Source of the DNA: Paracoccaceae bacterium
Lineage (GTDB): Bacteria > Pseudomonadota > Alphaproteobacteria > Rhodobacterales > Rhodobacteraceae
DNA: 35,578 nt
Direction of reading: 5' to 3'
NCBI GenBank assembly: GCA_020832445.1
Contig: JAFIEO010000074.1
Coordinates: forward strand, 1-35,578
Made by a program: the position numbers and the translations under genes
Notes under the pieces: model-generated
Database searches by the model: none
What the model was told of the DNA's origin: nothing
Seen by the model: only the letters and a program-made list of their open reading frames with translations
In this document: positions 1-7,833 of the stretch, piece after piece
Layout: each line of letters opens with the position of its first letter
How positions within the stretch are numbered: position 1 is the first letter of the stretch

Positions 1-141
1 GATAACCTGATGGCAGGCCAAGCCTTTGAAGTCAGGATTGTGCAGCTTGCATAAACTGCATTCTTATAATGTCGGATCGGCAGACCCCGGCCCACCGATG
101 GCGCGGGCTTGGTTCCAATGCGAAGGGCAGCTTCAGGCCAA
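1..141 (+). repeat. Interspersed structured repeat, copy A (left part missing)
   Basis: This is the right-hand part of a repeat that also occurs at 14240-14460, 23344-23570 and 35461-35578. Shared blocks in the same order are TGATGGCAGGCCAAGCC, a GCAGC(C/T)TGCATAAA segment, CCCGGCCCACCGATGGCGCG and a terminal arm GGCAGCTTCAGGCC at 126-139. The missing left arm would be expected to be complementary to this terminal arm, as it is in the complete copies. The copy lies about 150 bp beyond the stop codon of the BI-1 gene, past its terminator. Homology between copies is seen directly; any function is unknown. Confidence 0.85.
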
Positions 142-234
142 GAACGGACAAGCGCTTGGGGCTGTTTCGGATATGATCAAAGTATATGGCGGTCCTGTTC
201 GCGCAGTTTGCCTGCCGCTGCCACCGTCGCCGCG

Positions 235-267
235 CAAAACAAAAGGGCCAGTGTTTCCACTGGCCCT
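235..267 (-). terminator. Rho-independent terminator of the BI-1/YccA gene
   Basis: On the minus strand a perfect 10-bp stem AGGGCCAGTG / CACTGGCCCT closes a GAAA tetraloop and is followed by TTTTGTTTT. It starts 26 bases after the stop codon of the BI-1 gene. Stem, stable tetraloop and T-tract together make it the clearest intrinsic terminator in the window. Confidence 0.93.
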
Positions 268-292
268 GTGTCGCATGTGTTATGGTATCGCG

Positions 293-1075
293 TTATTCTT
301 GCTGCCCCATGAACATCAGCAGGAACTGGAACATGTTCAGGAAGCTGATATACAGGCTCAGCGCGCCGTCAATCGCGGCCTTGTCCAGCCATTCCTGATC
401 GCCAGCCATGGCATGCGCGACATAATCGCTTTTGATTTGCTGGGTGTAGAATGCGGTCAGGCCGGCAAAGATCAGAATGCCGATGGCTGAAATCGCGAAC
501 ATCATTGCAGGGCTTGCAAGGAAGATGTTGATAACCATCGCCACGATCAGGCCGATCACACCCATAATCAGGAATGTGCCCATGCCCGACAGGTCTTTCT
601 TGGTGGTGTATCCCCACAGGCTAAGCCCGCCGAAGGCAATTGCGGTCACAAGGAATGTCTGTGTGATCGAATAGCTGGTGAACATCAGAAAGATGGAGCT
701 TAGCGACAGGCCGATCGCACTTGCGAATACGAAAAAGCCAAGCTGCACACCAGCGGCCGACGCACGGCGCATCAGCGCACCCCAGCCAAACAGGATAAAG
801 GCCAGCGGTGCGAACATAATGACCCAGCGCAGCGGCGACAGGTAGATTGCACCACCAAGGCTGTTCAGCAGCGTGCCATTGGGCAGCTGGGCAACTGCGG
901 CGCTGGGGTCAGTGGTGACCGCCAGCCCGGAAATGGCCCATGCAGCGGCAGCCGTTATCAGCATACCCACGGACATGGTGCCGTAAACCTTGTTCATGTG
1001 TGCGCGCAAACCCGCGTCAATCTGTTCAGCGCGAGCACCACTCACCTGAGCGCGCATCGTGTTGAAATTGGCCAT
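293..1075 (-). CDS. Bax inhibitor-1 / YccA family membrane protein
   Basis: A 260-residue inner-membrane protein of the BI-1/YccA (UPF0005) family. After a polar N-terminus of about 30 residues it is almost entirely hydrophobic, with about seven predicted membrane segments, and it ends in a short polar tail. Family members are linked to membrane quality control (YccA interacts with FtsH) and to calcium or proton leak; the precise role in alphaproteobacteria is not settled. The start is the ATG at 1075, because GGAGG sits five bases upstream; a GTG two codons earlier overlaps that ribosome site and is unlikely. The gene is followed by a strong terminator, so it is probably the end of its transcript. 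It appears to be monocistronic, since the next upstream gene ends 148 bases away. Confidence 0.93.
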   Translation of the reverse strand: MANFNTMRAQVSGARAEQIDAGLRAHMNKVYGTMSVGMLITAAAAWAISGLAVTTDPSAAVAQLPNGTLLNSLGGAIYLSPLRWVIMFAPLAFILFGWGALMRRASAAGVQLGFFVFASAIGLSLSSIFLMFTSYSITQTFLVTAIAFGGLSLWGYTTKKDLSGMGTFLIMGVIGLIVAMVINIFLASPAMMFAISAIGILIFAGLTAFYTQQIKSDYVAHAMAGDQEWLDKAAIDGALSLYISFLNMFQFLLMFMGQQE

Positions 1076-1223
1076 TTTCACCTCCGGTCAAAAAAATGCG
1101 CGGAGTCCCCCGCGCGGTCATGCAAGGAATATCGTGCCGAAAGCCGCAGAATTCAAGCATTTCCGTAGTGAAATAGACAGGATTTGATCCGCTTGCCCCT
1201 GCTGCGCGACATTCCTGCGCATT

Positions 1224-2213
1224 CTACTGCATTGATATGACGATCTTGCCGGTTGATTTCCGATTTCGCAACAATTCGAACCCTTCAAAAACCTGATCAA
1301 AGGGCAGCACATGGCTGACATGCGGTTTCAGTCGCCCTTGCGCATACCAGTCAAACACCTCGCGCAAGCTGTCTGTCAGGGGCGTCGGGGCGAAGTTCAG
1401 ATAGCCCCCCCAATACAGCCCGATGACTGTCAGGTTCTTGACCAGCAATATATTGGCGGGAAACTGCGGCACCTTGCCCCCTGCAAAGCCAATGGCCAGA
1501 AAGCGCCCCTCGGGACGCAGGGCGCGCAGGGCTTCGCTGGCCATCGGCTCTCCGACGGCATCATAAACAACATCTACCCCGCCCAGATCCTTCAGGGTGC
1601 GGCGCAAGTCCGTTGTGTCGCTGTCCAGACAAATCGCTGCGCCTGCCTGTTTTGCGACCTGTAACTTCTGTTCTCCGCGGGCCACGGCAAACACGCGCGC
1701 GCCCATCTGCACACCAATTTCAACCGCAGTCAGTCCGACACCGCCAGCAGCCCCCAGAACAACAAGTGTTTCATCGCGCTGCAACCTGGCGCGGTGTCCA
1801 AGTGCCAGATGCGATGTGCCATATGCCACCAGAAAACCCGCAGCATCCGTCATTGACATGTCGTCTGGCAGTACAATGCATCGTTCTGCCGGGCACAGGA
1901 CAACGTCTGCCAGCCCCCCCATCCCGGTGAATGCCGCGACACGCTGCCCCACATGAAACCCGTCCACATCAGGGCCGATTTCGCGTACGACCCCTGAAAT
2001 TTCCATGCCCAAGGTCATCGGCAATGGTGGCCGTTCCTGATATTGCCCCTTCATAGTAAGCAAATCCGCGAAATTCAGGCCGCATGCGGCCACATTCACT
2101 GTGATTTGCCCCCGTTCCGGGCGCGGCGTGGGAACCTGGCTTATGGCTGGCAGTGATTCGAGGTTTTCAAGGCGGAGTGCGCGCATTCGGGTGTTCCAAG
2201 GTTGCTGTTTCAT
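1224..2213 (-). CDS. NADPH:quinone oxidoreductase family protein (zinc-free MDR)
   Basis: A 329-residue medium-chain dehydrogenase/reductase. It has an N-terminal GroES-like domain (about 10-125) and a Rossmann NAD(P)-binding domain with GAAGGVG at residues 154-160. The cysteine cluster of the structural zinc site in alcohol dehydrogenases is not seen, which fits the quinone oxidoreductase (QOR/Qor2-like) branch; these reduce quinones or other activated carbonyls with NADPH in the cytoplasm. The start is uncertain: the ATG at 2213 lacks a good Shine-Dalgarno sequence and the ATG nine codons later (MRALRLEN) begins where family members usually do. The true substrate cannot be read from the sequence. 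Confidence 0.88.
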   Translation of the reverse strand: MKQQPWNTRMRALRLENLESLPAISQVPTPRPERGQITVNVAACGLNFADLLTMKGQYQERPPLPMTLGMEISGVVREIGPDVDGFHVGQRVAAFTGMGGLADVVLCPAERCIVLPDDMSMTDAAGFLVAYGTSHLALGHRARLQRDETLVVLGAAGGVGLTAVEIGVQMGARVFAVARGEQKLQVAKQAGAAICLDSDTTDLRRTLKDLGGVDVVYDAVGEPMASEALRALRPEGRFLAIGFAGGKVPQFPANILLVKNLTVIGLYWGGYLNFAPTPLTDSLREVFDWYAQGRLKPHVSHVLPFDQVFEGFELLRNRKSTGKIVISMQ

Positions 2214-2546
2214 GCAATCTGGCCGAATTACAGGGGGGGGACAAGGGGTGCCCCATCAGCGGTATTTGCAATGCGCTTCATTCAGCCTAGGGTTGTTTGC
2301 AAAACGCAATGCAATTTGCGAATATTTCAAAAATTTATGCCAAGGAAACGTTTGATCAATCTATTCGGGGCAAGTTGCTTTACACCAGTGGTTGAGCTTG
2401 CCGTGTCGGAGTTCTTGTCGTCCATCGAGGGCAGTAGTGTTGCGGCAAGCTTACTTGTTCTAAGTTCTCTAAGTAGTATCAGTGTGTTAATGCCCTCGAT
2501 GACTTCTTGATGAGTGAAAAAATATAATTGTGGACTGGGGAAATTA
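2214..2546. other. Gene-free divergent region between the oxidoreductase and the XRE regulator
   Basis: This 333-base gap is visibly more AT-rich than its surroundings, particularly at 2290-2345. It must hold the promoters for both divergent genes. Within 2393-2501 there are two interleaved inverted repeats, annotated separately. A run of eight or more G lies near 2231. No convincing protein-coding gene is seen. Confidence 0.6.
2393..2501 (+). other. Candidate structured RNA with two interleaved stems
   Basis: Stem 1 pairs AGCTTGCCG (2395-2403) with CGGCAAGCT (2443-2451). It can be lengthened on both sides by T-A and G-T pairs (2393-2405 with 2441-2453). Stem 2 pairs CATCGAGGGCA (2423-2433) with TGCCCTCGATG (2491-2501), 11 bp without mismatch. 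The 5' arm of stem 2 lies in the loop of stem 1 and its partner lies outside, so the two stems form a pseudoknot topology or two alternative folds. The G-T pairs favour a plus-strand RNA. The structure ends 45 bases before the XRE start codon, so it could be part of that leader or a separate small RNA. Conservation is untested. Confidence 0.35.
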
Positions 2547-2900
2547 ATGTCGCATCCTGTTGATATCCATGTAGGGCAGCGTATCAGACAGCGTCGTTGG
2601 GCCATTGGCATGACCCAGCAGCAACTTGCAGAAGTTGTTGGAATAAAATTCCAGCAGATCCAGAAATACGAAACCGGTATGAACCGTGTCTCGGCCTCCA
2701 GGCTGTGGGATATTGCACAGGCGCTGAAGGTGTCGATCACATTTTTCTTTGAGGATGTGAACGCGGATCAGATGAGCCAAAATGACGATATGCTGTCGAA
2801 CAAGGAAACCCTTGATCTTTTGCGGACATATTATGCGATCCCTGAAAACCAGCGCAAACGCCTGTTTGATCTGGCGCGCGCATTGGGTGAAGCGGCCTAG
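2547..2900 (+). CDS. XRE-family helix-turn-helix transcriptional regulator
   Basis: A 117-residue DNA-binding protein. The Cro/C1-type helix-turn-helix covers about residues 10-65, with the typical GMTQQQLAEVVGIKFQQIQKYE core and SASRLWDIAQAL. A C-terminal helical segment of about 45 residues (NKETLDLLRTYYAIPENQRK...) probably mediates dimerisation. The start ATG at 2547 is preceded by GGGGA at a suitable distance; an in-frame GTG at 2514 would add eleven unconvincing residues. Regulators of this length and layout are common in Rhodobacterales, but the target genes are not known from sequence. The hisN-like gene follows on the same strand after 92 bases. Confidence 0.93.
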   Translation: MSHPVDIHVGQRIRQRRWAIGMTQQQLAEVVGIKFQQIQKYETGMNRVSASRLWDIAQALKVSITFFFEDVNADQMSQNDDMLSNKETLDLLRTYYAIPENQRKRLFDLARALGEAA

Positions 2901-2992
2901 CGCGATCATACGCGCGCGCATCTGCGTGGTTGCGGTCCTGTGCCTGACAGGCCAATAAGGGGTTTCCCGAACGCGACACAAGGATTTCCAGA

Positions 2993-3802
2993 GTGAAGAA
3001 CCGCACGAATATTTCCCGCGGGGAACAGGCGCAGATTCTGGAATTGATACATGAATTCGCCGATCTGGCGCGGACAGAAACCCTGCGCCACTTTCGGCAC
3101 CCCAATTTGACCGCCGACAACAAGTCTGGTGACGGGTTTGACCCTGTCACCGTGGCGGACCGTGCTGTTGAACAGCTGATCAGGGACAGGCTTACGCAGT
3201 TGCGCCCCCGTGATGGCATCATCGGCGAAGAATTCGGGCCACTGGCCACATCTTCAGGGCTGACTTGGGTTATTGACCCAATTGATGGCACACGCTCGTT
3301 TCTAAGTGGAAGTCCCTGTTGGGGGGTTCTGATCGCGGTGTCCGACGATCAGGGGCCATTTCTGGGCGTGATCGACCAACCCTATATTGGTGAACGCTTT
3401 ATCGGTGGTCTGGGCGTGGCCCATGGCACAGGGCCGCATGGCTCATCTGACTTGCGATGCCGGGCAACACCCGATCTGGACAAGGCGATCTTGTTTTCCA
3501 CCTTTCCCGAAATCGGCACGAAGCAAGAAATGCACGCGTTTCAGCGCGTATCGGGGGCATGCCAGCTGACACGCTACGGGATGGATTGTTATGCCTATGC
3601 CCTTCTTGCATTGGGCCAGATTGATCTGGTGATCGAAGCGGGGCTGAATATCTATGACATCGCCGCCCCGCTGGCCGTGATCGAAGCGGCAGGGGGGGTG
3701 GTGACTGACTGGCAGGGCGGCGCGGTCGGTTCAGGCGGGCAGGTCATTGCGGCGGCGAACCCGCAGCTTCATGCACAGGCGCTTGCGTTGCTTGGTGCCT
3801 GA
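2993..3802 (+). CDS. hisN: Histidinol-phosphatase, inositol monophosphatase family
   Basis: A 269-residue magnesium-dependent phosphatase of the inositol monophosphatase fold. Metal-binding motifs are visible: GEE at 78-80, DPIDGT at 95-100, and YDIAAP at 221-226, the equivalent of the second family motif (Asp222). The pattern best matches the HisN type that removes phosphate from L-histidinol phosphate in histidine synthesis, but inositol-1-phosphatase or nucleotide phosphatase activity is possible in this family. The start is a GTG at 2993 with AAGGA about eight bases upstream. The gene ends only 12 bases before the convergent hydrolase gene. No other his gene is in the window, so the assignment rests on the protein alone. 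Confidence 0.8.
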   Translation: MKNRTNISRGEQAQILELIHEFADLARTETLRHFRHPNLTADNKSGDGFDPVTVADRAVEQLIRDRLTQLRPRDGIIGEEFGPLATSSGLTWVIDPIDGTRSFLSGSPCWGVLIAVSDDQGPFLGVIDQPYIGERFIGGLGVAHGTGPHGSSDLRCRATPDLDKAILFSTFPEIGTKQEMHAFQRVSGACQLTRYGMDCYAYALLALGQIDLVIEAGLNIYDIAAPLAVIEAAGGVVTDWQGGAVGSGGQVIAAANPQLHAQALALLGA

Positions 3803-3814
3803 ATAGCCGGCAGA

Positions 3815-4606
3815 TCACGCAATGGCAGGGGCGCTGGCGGACACGTCATCAATTGCCGCGGCGATAAGTTGCAAGCAATGCGGTGTTGAAAACCGGTGAT
3901 CCACATCCTTGAGCAGGCGTAATTCCATGTCGGGGCAATCTGCGTGCGCCATCAGGCGCAGCGGCACGGACACATCCACCGCCTCGTCATTTGTGCCCTG
4001 CAACAGGCGCACCCGAAAGGGCAGCGGTAGCGGGTCGCGCAGCACAAGTCTGGTTTTTCCATCCTCGAACAGGCGACGCGTCAGAATATAGGGCTGGTCA
4101 TCATAGTCGTTGGGAAGCGTGGTCTGCCCTGTCTGCAAGACCTGCTGCTGTTGGGCCGGTGTCAGTTGTGGCCACATGCTGTCTTCGGTGAAATCAGGTG
4201 CGGCGGCGACGCCGACAATGCCATGCACGCGCGCAGGTCTGGCGCGGGCGACAAGCAACGCGATCCACCCGCCCATCGACGAGCCAACAAGAACCTGTGG
4301 CCCCGCGGTCAGTTCATCCAGCACCGCCATCGCGTCCTCAGCCCAGTCGCCAATGCAACCGTCCGTGAATGCGCCCGAACTTTTTCCGTGTCCCGAATAG
4401 TCGAAACGCAAGAAGGCGCGCCCGTTGGCTTTGGCCCAGTCTTGCAGAAAAAGAGCCTTGGTTCCTGACATATCCGATTTGAACCCGCCCAGAAAAACGA
4501 TGCCCGGACCATCGCCATCGGTGCGGGCATAGGCCAATGATCGTCCAGCGGGGGATGTCAGAAATTCGTTCAAGGTGGCTCCATACTGATTGGGGCGGGG
4601 CGCCAT
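3815..4606 (-). CDS. Alpha/beta hydrolase
   Basis: A 263-residue serine hydrolase. The nucleophile elbow GSSMGG is at 108-113 (Ser110), the likely acid is Asp207 in QGTNDEAVD and the base is His237 in DVDHRFS, so the catalytic triad is complete. Sequence style resembles the bacterial relatives of ABHD10 / palmitoyl-protein thioesterase-like hydrolases, with FDYSGHGKSSG near residue 70. No signal peptide is seen, so it is probably cytoplasmic; the substrate is unknown. The ATG at 4606 is chosen over a TTG one codon upstream; the ribosome site is weak. It is convergent with the hisN-like gene and lies 99 bases downstream of the regulator-phosphatase gene on the same strand. Confidence 0.88.
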   Translation of the reverse strand: MAPRPNQYGATLNEFLTSPAGRSLAYARTDGDGPGIVFLGGFKSDMSGTKALFLQDWAKANGRAFLRFDYSGHGKSSGAFTDGCIGDWAEDAMAVLDELTAGPQVLVGSSMGGWIALLVARARPARVHGIVGVAAAPDFTEDSMWPQLTPAQQQQVLQTGQTTLPNDYDDQPYILTRRLFEDGKTRLVLRDPLPLPFRVRLLQGTNDEAVDVSVPLRLMAHADCPDMELRLLKDVDHRFSTPHCLQLIAAAIDDVSASAPAIA

Positions 4607-4632
4607 CAAATCTCAGCAGGTGGCCCCGCCCT

Positions 4633-4660
4633 TGCGCCCCGGCATATTTTTGCAACTTCG
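4633..4660 (-). other. Short 3' intergenic motif (TTGC..AAATA..CC type)
   Basis: On the minus strand, TTGCAAAAATATGCC (4655-4641) followed by GGGGCG lies about 50 bases after the stop of the response-regulator/phosphatase gene, in sense orientation. A related motif CTTGCTACAAATACTCC lies after argG (9643-9659). Such strings recur after genes in Rhodobacterales as I remember them; this is recollection, not a search result. Confidence 0.35.
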
Positions 4661-4705
4661 CCAGCCAGTCTTGCTGTAATCAGGGCCGAACGCAAGGCCG
4701 CGCGA

Positions 4706-5968
4706 TCAGGGGTCCGGCATATGCGCGCCAACTGCGTGCTCGGGTGCGTAATCATGAAATTCGAAGATCGCGCCGGAGACATCATCGCTGAACTCGTCCT
4801 TTCCCGACCATCTGCCAAGCTGCCATTTCAGCGAATCCAGAAAACCCAGCCCATATGTGTCAGCAAGGCTTTCCATCATCCGGCCCAGCCTGTCTTGCCC
4901 GAATTCGCGGTCGTTTCCATCGCTGCATTCCGTAATTCCGTCAGAATACAGAAACAGCCTGTCGCCCGGCGCAAGGGTCACGTCAAAACTGGAATAGCTG
5001 GCCTGCGGGATCAACCCGACAGGCAGCCCGCCTGCGCCCACGAATTCCACCTTGCCGCATTTTCGTTGCACTGCCGGATGCGGGTGCCCTGCCTGCACGA
5101 TGGTGGCCTGACCCGTTGCAAGGTTCAGGTCCGCATAGGCAAGGGTCAGATAGGTTTCGGTTTCCATTTCGCTGAGCATAAGTTCGTTCATGCGCGCGGC
5201 GACATGTTCGGGCGCGCAAGCCGTAACCTCGCCATTATTGGGGTCATGGGTCAGGGCGATGTTCTGGCTTTGCGCCCCTTCGGCGAACAAGGCGCTGATG
5301 CGCGCACTTAGCATCGCGGCGGCCACGCCATGGCCTGACACATCGATGGAATAGACGGCAATTCTGTTTGCCGAGATGCGAAATGTGCCGACCAGATCCC
5401 CCCCCACATGCCCCGAGGATTGCAGCAGCAGTGACAGGTGGCTGGTCCCATAATCGCGAAAACGGTCGCGAATCAGGGCATGTTGCAGTTTTCGGGCCTG
5501 TTGCAGGTCGCGTTCAAGCGCGTCATGCACATTCTGCAACTGCTGTAACGTCTTGCGCACTTCGCGTTCCATGTTCAGCAAGCGTTCGCCTGCGCTGATT
5601 CTGGCGCGCAGTTCCATGGTCGACACGGGCTTGCTAAGAAAGTCATCTGCCCCGACATTCAGCCCTTCGGCCACGGCGTTCTTGTCGTTTTTCGACGTCA
5701 GAAGTATGAAATAGCTGTATTTTACATTCCGTAATGCGCGAAACGCACGACAAAACTGCAACCCGTTCATTCCCGGCATCATCCAGTCCGATAGCACAAG
5801 GTCGAAATGTGTGCCGCGACATAATGCCAGCGCGTCCACCCCAGAGGCCGCTTCGGTCGTTTCATAGCCCCAGCCCTGCAAATGCTGTGCGAAAATCTTG
5901 CGTTGCGCGCGGCTGTCATCCACGATCAGCGCATGTTTTCGGGCTGGCAATCCAGCCTCACAATCCAT
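4706..5968 (-). CDS. Response regulator with PP2C-type (SpoIIE/RsbU) phosphatase output
   Basis: A 420-residue two-domain signalling protein. The receiver domain (about 10-125) has the acidic pair Asp17/Asp18, phosphoacceptor Asp61 in LSDWMMPG, Thr91 and Lys113. A helical, coiled-coil-like linker (about 125-170) joins it to a PP2C/SpoIIE phosphatase domain with metal-binding aspartates in HVGGDLVG (Asp191), DVSGHG (Asp209), YSDGITE (Asp343) and DDVSG (395-396). All key residues are present, so it should dephosphorylate a Ser/Thr phosphoprotein, typically an anti-sigma-factor antagonist, in response to phosphorylation of Asp61. The layout resembles RbaY of Rhodobacter capsulatus and HsbR-type regulators. 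The ATG at 5968 is preferred over a TTG eight codons upstream. An Hpt gene is divergent, 190 bases away. Confidence 0.92.
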   Translation of the reverse strand: MDCEAGLPARKHALIVDDSRAQRKIFAQHLQGWGYETTEAASGVDALALCRGTHFDLVLSDWMMPGMNGLQFCRAFRALRNVKYSYFILLTSKNDKNAVAEGLNVGADDFLSKPVSTMELRARISAGERLLNMEREVRKTLQQLQNVHDALERDLQQARKLQHALIRDRFRDYGTSHLSLLLQSSGHVGGDLVGTFRISANRIAVYSIDVSGHGVAAAMLSARISALFAEGAQSQNIALTHDPNNGEVTACAPEHVAARMNELMLSEMETETYLTLAYADLNLATGQATIVQAGHPHPAVQRKCGKVEFVGAGGLPVGLIPQASYSSFDVTLAPGDRLFLYSDGITECSDGNDREFGQDRLGRMMESLADTYGLGFLDSLKWQLGRWSGKDEFSDDVSGAIFEFHDYAPEHAVGAHMPDP

Positions 5969-6055
5969 ACGCTCACTTGTAGCTGTGTCCAAAGGGCACC
6001 CCGGGGTAGCAGTGAATGGCGAAAGTGAAATCCCCGTCAGAATTGCATCCCCGGT

Positions 6056-6070
6056 TTAACAACTTGTAAA
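6056..6070. promoter_or_regulatory. Possible CtrA-like binding site in the divergent rr-PP2C / hpt promoter region
   Basis: TTAA-N7-TAAA occurs at 6056-6070, close to the CtrA consensus TTAA-N7-TTAA (one mismatch in the second half). It lies between the divergent response-regulator and Hpt genes. Matches this short arise by chance, but this gap is the sort of place where CtrA sites occur in Rhodobacterales. No experimental support. Confidence 0.25.
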
Positions 6071-6158
6071 TCTCGCGCTGATTTTATCGTGATGCGGGGT
6101 TACTGCACGTTAAGAAAATGCTCTTATGCTTTGCCAAATCTGTGTGAAAGGTGGGCCT

Positions 6159-6485
6159 GTGATAGATTGGGATCGCGTGCGCGAGTTGCATGGTGAAATC
6201 GGCGAGGAAGCGTTTGAAGAAGTGTTGACCCTTTTTGTCGAAGAAGTGGATGATGCGCTGGCGCGGTTGCGCATGGCGGATGCCGCAGATACGCGCATGG
6301 CAGAGTTTCATTTTCTGAAAGGGGCTGCGCTGAATCTGGGGCTGCGGGAAATGGCCAATGTGTGTGGGCGTGCCGAAGGGATGGCCAGCGAAGATATCCC
6401 GACAGATGAAATTCGCGCAGGTGTTCTGACCGATTTTCCCGAAGCGATTGCCACATTGCGAGAGGTGTGGCGCGACAAGGTTTGA
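6159..6485 (+). CDS. Hpt-domain phosphotransfer protein
   Basis: A 108-residue single-domain histidine phosphotransfer protein. It is a four-helix-bundle-like, acidic sequence with the phospho-accepting His51 in FHFLKGAALNLG, which matches the Hpt signature HxLKGxxxxxG. It should shuttle a phosphoryl group between a hybrid kinase and a receiver domain in the cytoplasm. The start is taken as GTG at 6159 (VIDWDRV), since AAAGGTGG lies just upstream and related proteins begin with MIDW; an ATG at 6126 would add eleven residues. It is divergent from the receiver-PP2C protein, the obvious candidate partner. No kinase is encoded nearby. Confidence 0.9.
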   Translation: MIDWDRVRELHGEIGEEAFEEVLTLFVEEVDDALARLRMADAADTRMAEFHFLKGAALNLGLREMANVCGRAEGMASEDIPTDEIRAGVLTDFPEAIATLREVWRDKV

Positions 6486-6585
6486 CATGCCGCCCCCACG
6501 CATCGTAACGTATAACGCATTGAAACCAAATGCCGTTTTTCATGGTGTGCAGGGGCGCATAAATGCTTGTGAACGTAAGGTCCCG

Positions 6586-7833
6586 TTAGATTACAAAATT
6601 CGCGATCACTTCGTCATTCGTAATATCCGTGAATGTAAATCCATGCTGTTCCATTCGCGCAAAAAGGCTGGCGAAATTCTGTGGCTGCGTGGTTTCAATG
6701 CCCAACAGAACCGTGCCGAAGTTTCTGGCGGTTTTTTTCAGGTATTCAAAACGGGCAATGTCATCTTCGGGGCCAAGGATGCCCAGAAAATCCCTTAATG
6801 CCCCCGGCCGCTGGGGCAGGCGCAAAAGCAGATATTTTTTCGTGCCCGCAAACCGCATTGCGCGTTCCTTCACCTCTGGCAGGCGCTCGAAATCGAAATT
6901 CCCGCCAGATGCCACGCATATGACGGTTTTGCCGCGAATTTCAGCGCTGATATCTTGCAGCGCGTCGATGGACAGCGCGCCCGCCGGTTCCAGAACAATG
7001 CCTTCCTGATTCAGCATATCAAGGATTGTCACACACACCCTGTTTTCCGCAGCAAGCAAAACCTGACTGGGGTGGGTGTCGCGCAATCTGTCAAATGTGC
7101 GCAAGCCAAGCCGCGCCACGGATGCCCCATCCACGAATGTATCCAGACGGGGCAGGGTCACTGGCTGGCCTGCATCCAGCGCGGCGGTGAAGCTTGCGCC
7201 GCCGGTGGGTTCCACATAACGCAGGGCTATATCGCAGGCCGCGCTTTTCAGGTAGGCCGACATGCCCGCGCCCAGCCCGCCACCGCCCACTGGCAGGACC
7301 AGCATGTCAGGGGCGCGGCCCAGTTGCTCCAGCATTTCGACGGCAACGCTTGCCTGCCCTTCGATCACGTCATCATCGTCAAAGGGCGACAGGAAGTATG
7401 CGCCCAACTCGCTGCAAAAACGCTGCGCTGCATCCAGCGCCTGATCAAAAATATCGCCCGTCAGTTTTATGTCGATATGATCGCCGCCAAAGGTGCGGGT
7501 TTTCATGATTTTCTGCTGCGGGGTCGTGACCGGCATGAAAATGGTGCCTTGCACGCCGAAATGACGGCAGGCGAATGCCACGCCCTGTGCGTGGTTGCCC
7601 GCGCTGGCACAGACGAAATGGCGCTGGTCGGGAAATGCCGCCAGCCGTTTGCGCATGGCATTGAACGCGCCGCGCAGCTTGTAGCTGCGCACGGGCGACA
7701 AATCCTCGCGCTTCAGCCAGATGTCGGCATTGTAGCGCTGTGACAGGTAATCATTGCGCACCAGTGGCGTGGGGGGGAATAATTCCCGCAGCGCCTGTGT
7801 GGCTATGGTGGCATTTTGCCTGAATGTTGTCAT
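6586..7833 (-). CDS. ilvA: Threonine ammonia-lyase (threonine dehydratase)
   Basis: A 415-residue PLP enzyme that converts L-threonine to 2-oxobutanoate, the first step of isoleucine synthesis. The PLP lysine is Lys52 in SYKLRGAFN, the phosphate-binding glycine loop is GGGGLG at 183-188, and SAGNHAQG lies at 77-84. The C-terminal 90 residues (from about 325, KKYLLLRLPQRPG...) form a single regulatory ACT-like domain, so this is the short form rather than the two-domain E. coli IlvA. The start codon overlaps the stop of the upstream thioesterase gene (ATGA), which suggests translational coupling. A biosynthetic role is likely, but a catabolic one cannot be excluded. Confidence 0.93.
   Translation of the reverse strand: MTTFRQNATIATQALRELFPPTPLVRNDYLSQRYNADIWLKREDLSPVRSYKLRGAFNAMRKRLAAFPDQRHFVCASAGNHAQGVAFACRHFGVQGTIFMPVTTPQQKIMKTRTFGGDHIDIKLTGDIFDQALDAAQRFCSELGAYFLSPFDDDDVIEGQASVAVEMLEQLGRAPDMLVLPVGGGGLGAGMSAYLKSAACDIALRYVEPTGGASFTAALDAGQPVTLPRLDTFVDGASVARLGLRTFDRLRDTHPSQVLLAAENRVCVTILDMLNQEGIVLEPAGALSIDALQDISAEIRGKTVICVASGGNFDFERLPEVKERAMRFAGTKKYLLLRLPQRPGALRDFLGILGPEDDIARFEYLKKTARNFGTVLLGIETTQPQNFASLFARMEQHGFTFTDITNDEVIANFVI

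Noticed and set aside
2337-2510. A 57-codon open frame starting MPRKRLINLFG in the gap before the XRE gene
   Set aside because: No ribosome site before the ATG, serine/leucine-rich sequence without family resemblance, and it runs across both arms of the inverted repeats. It is more likely chance.
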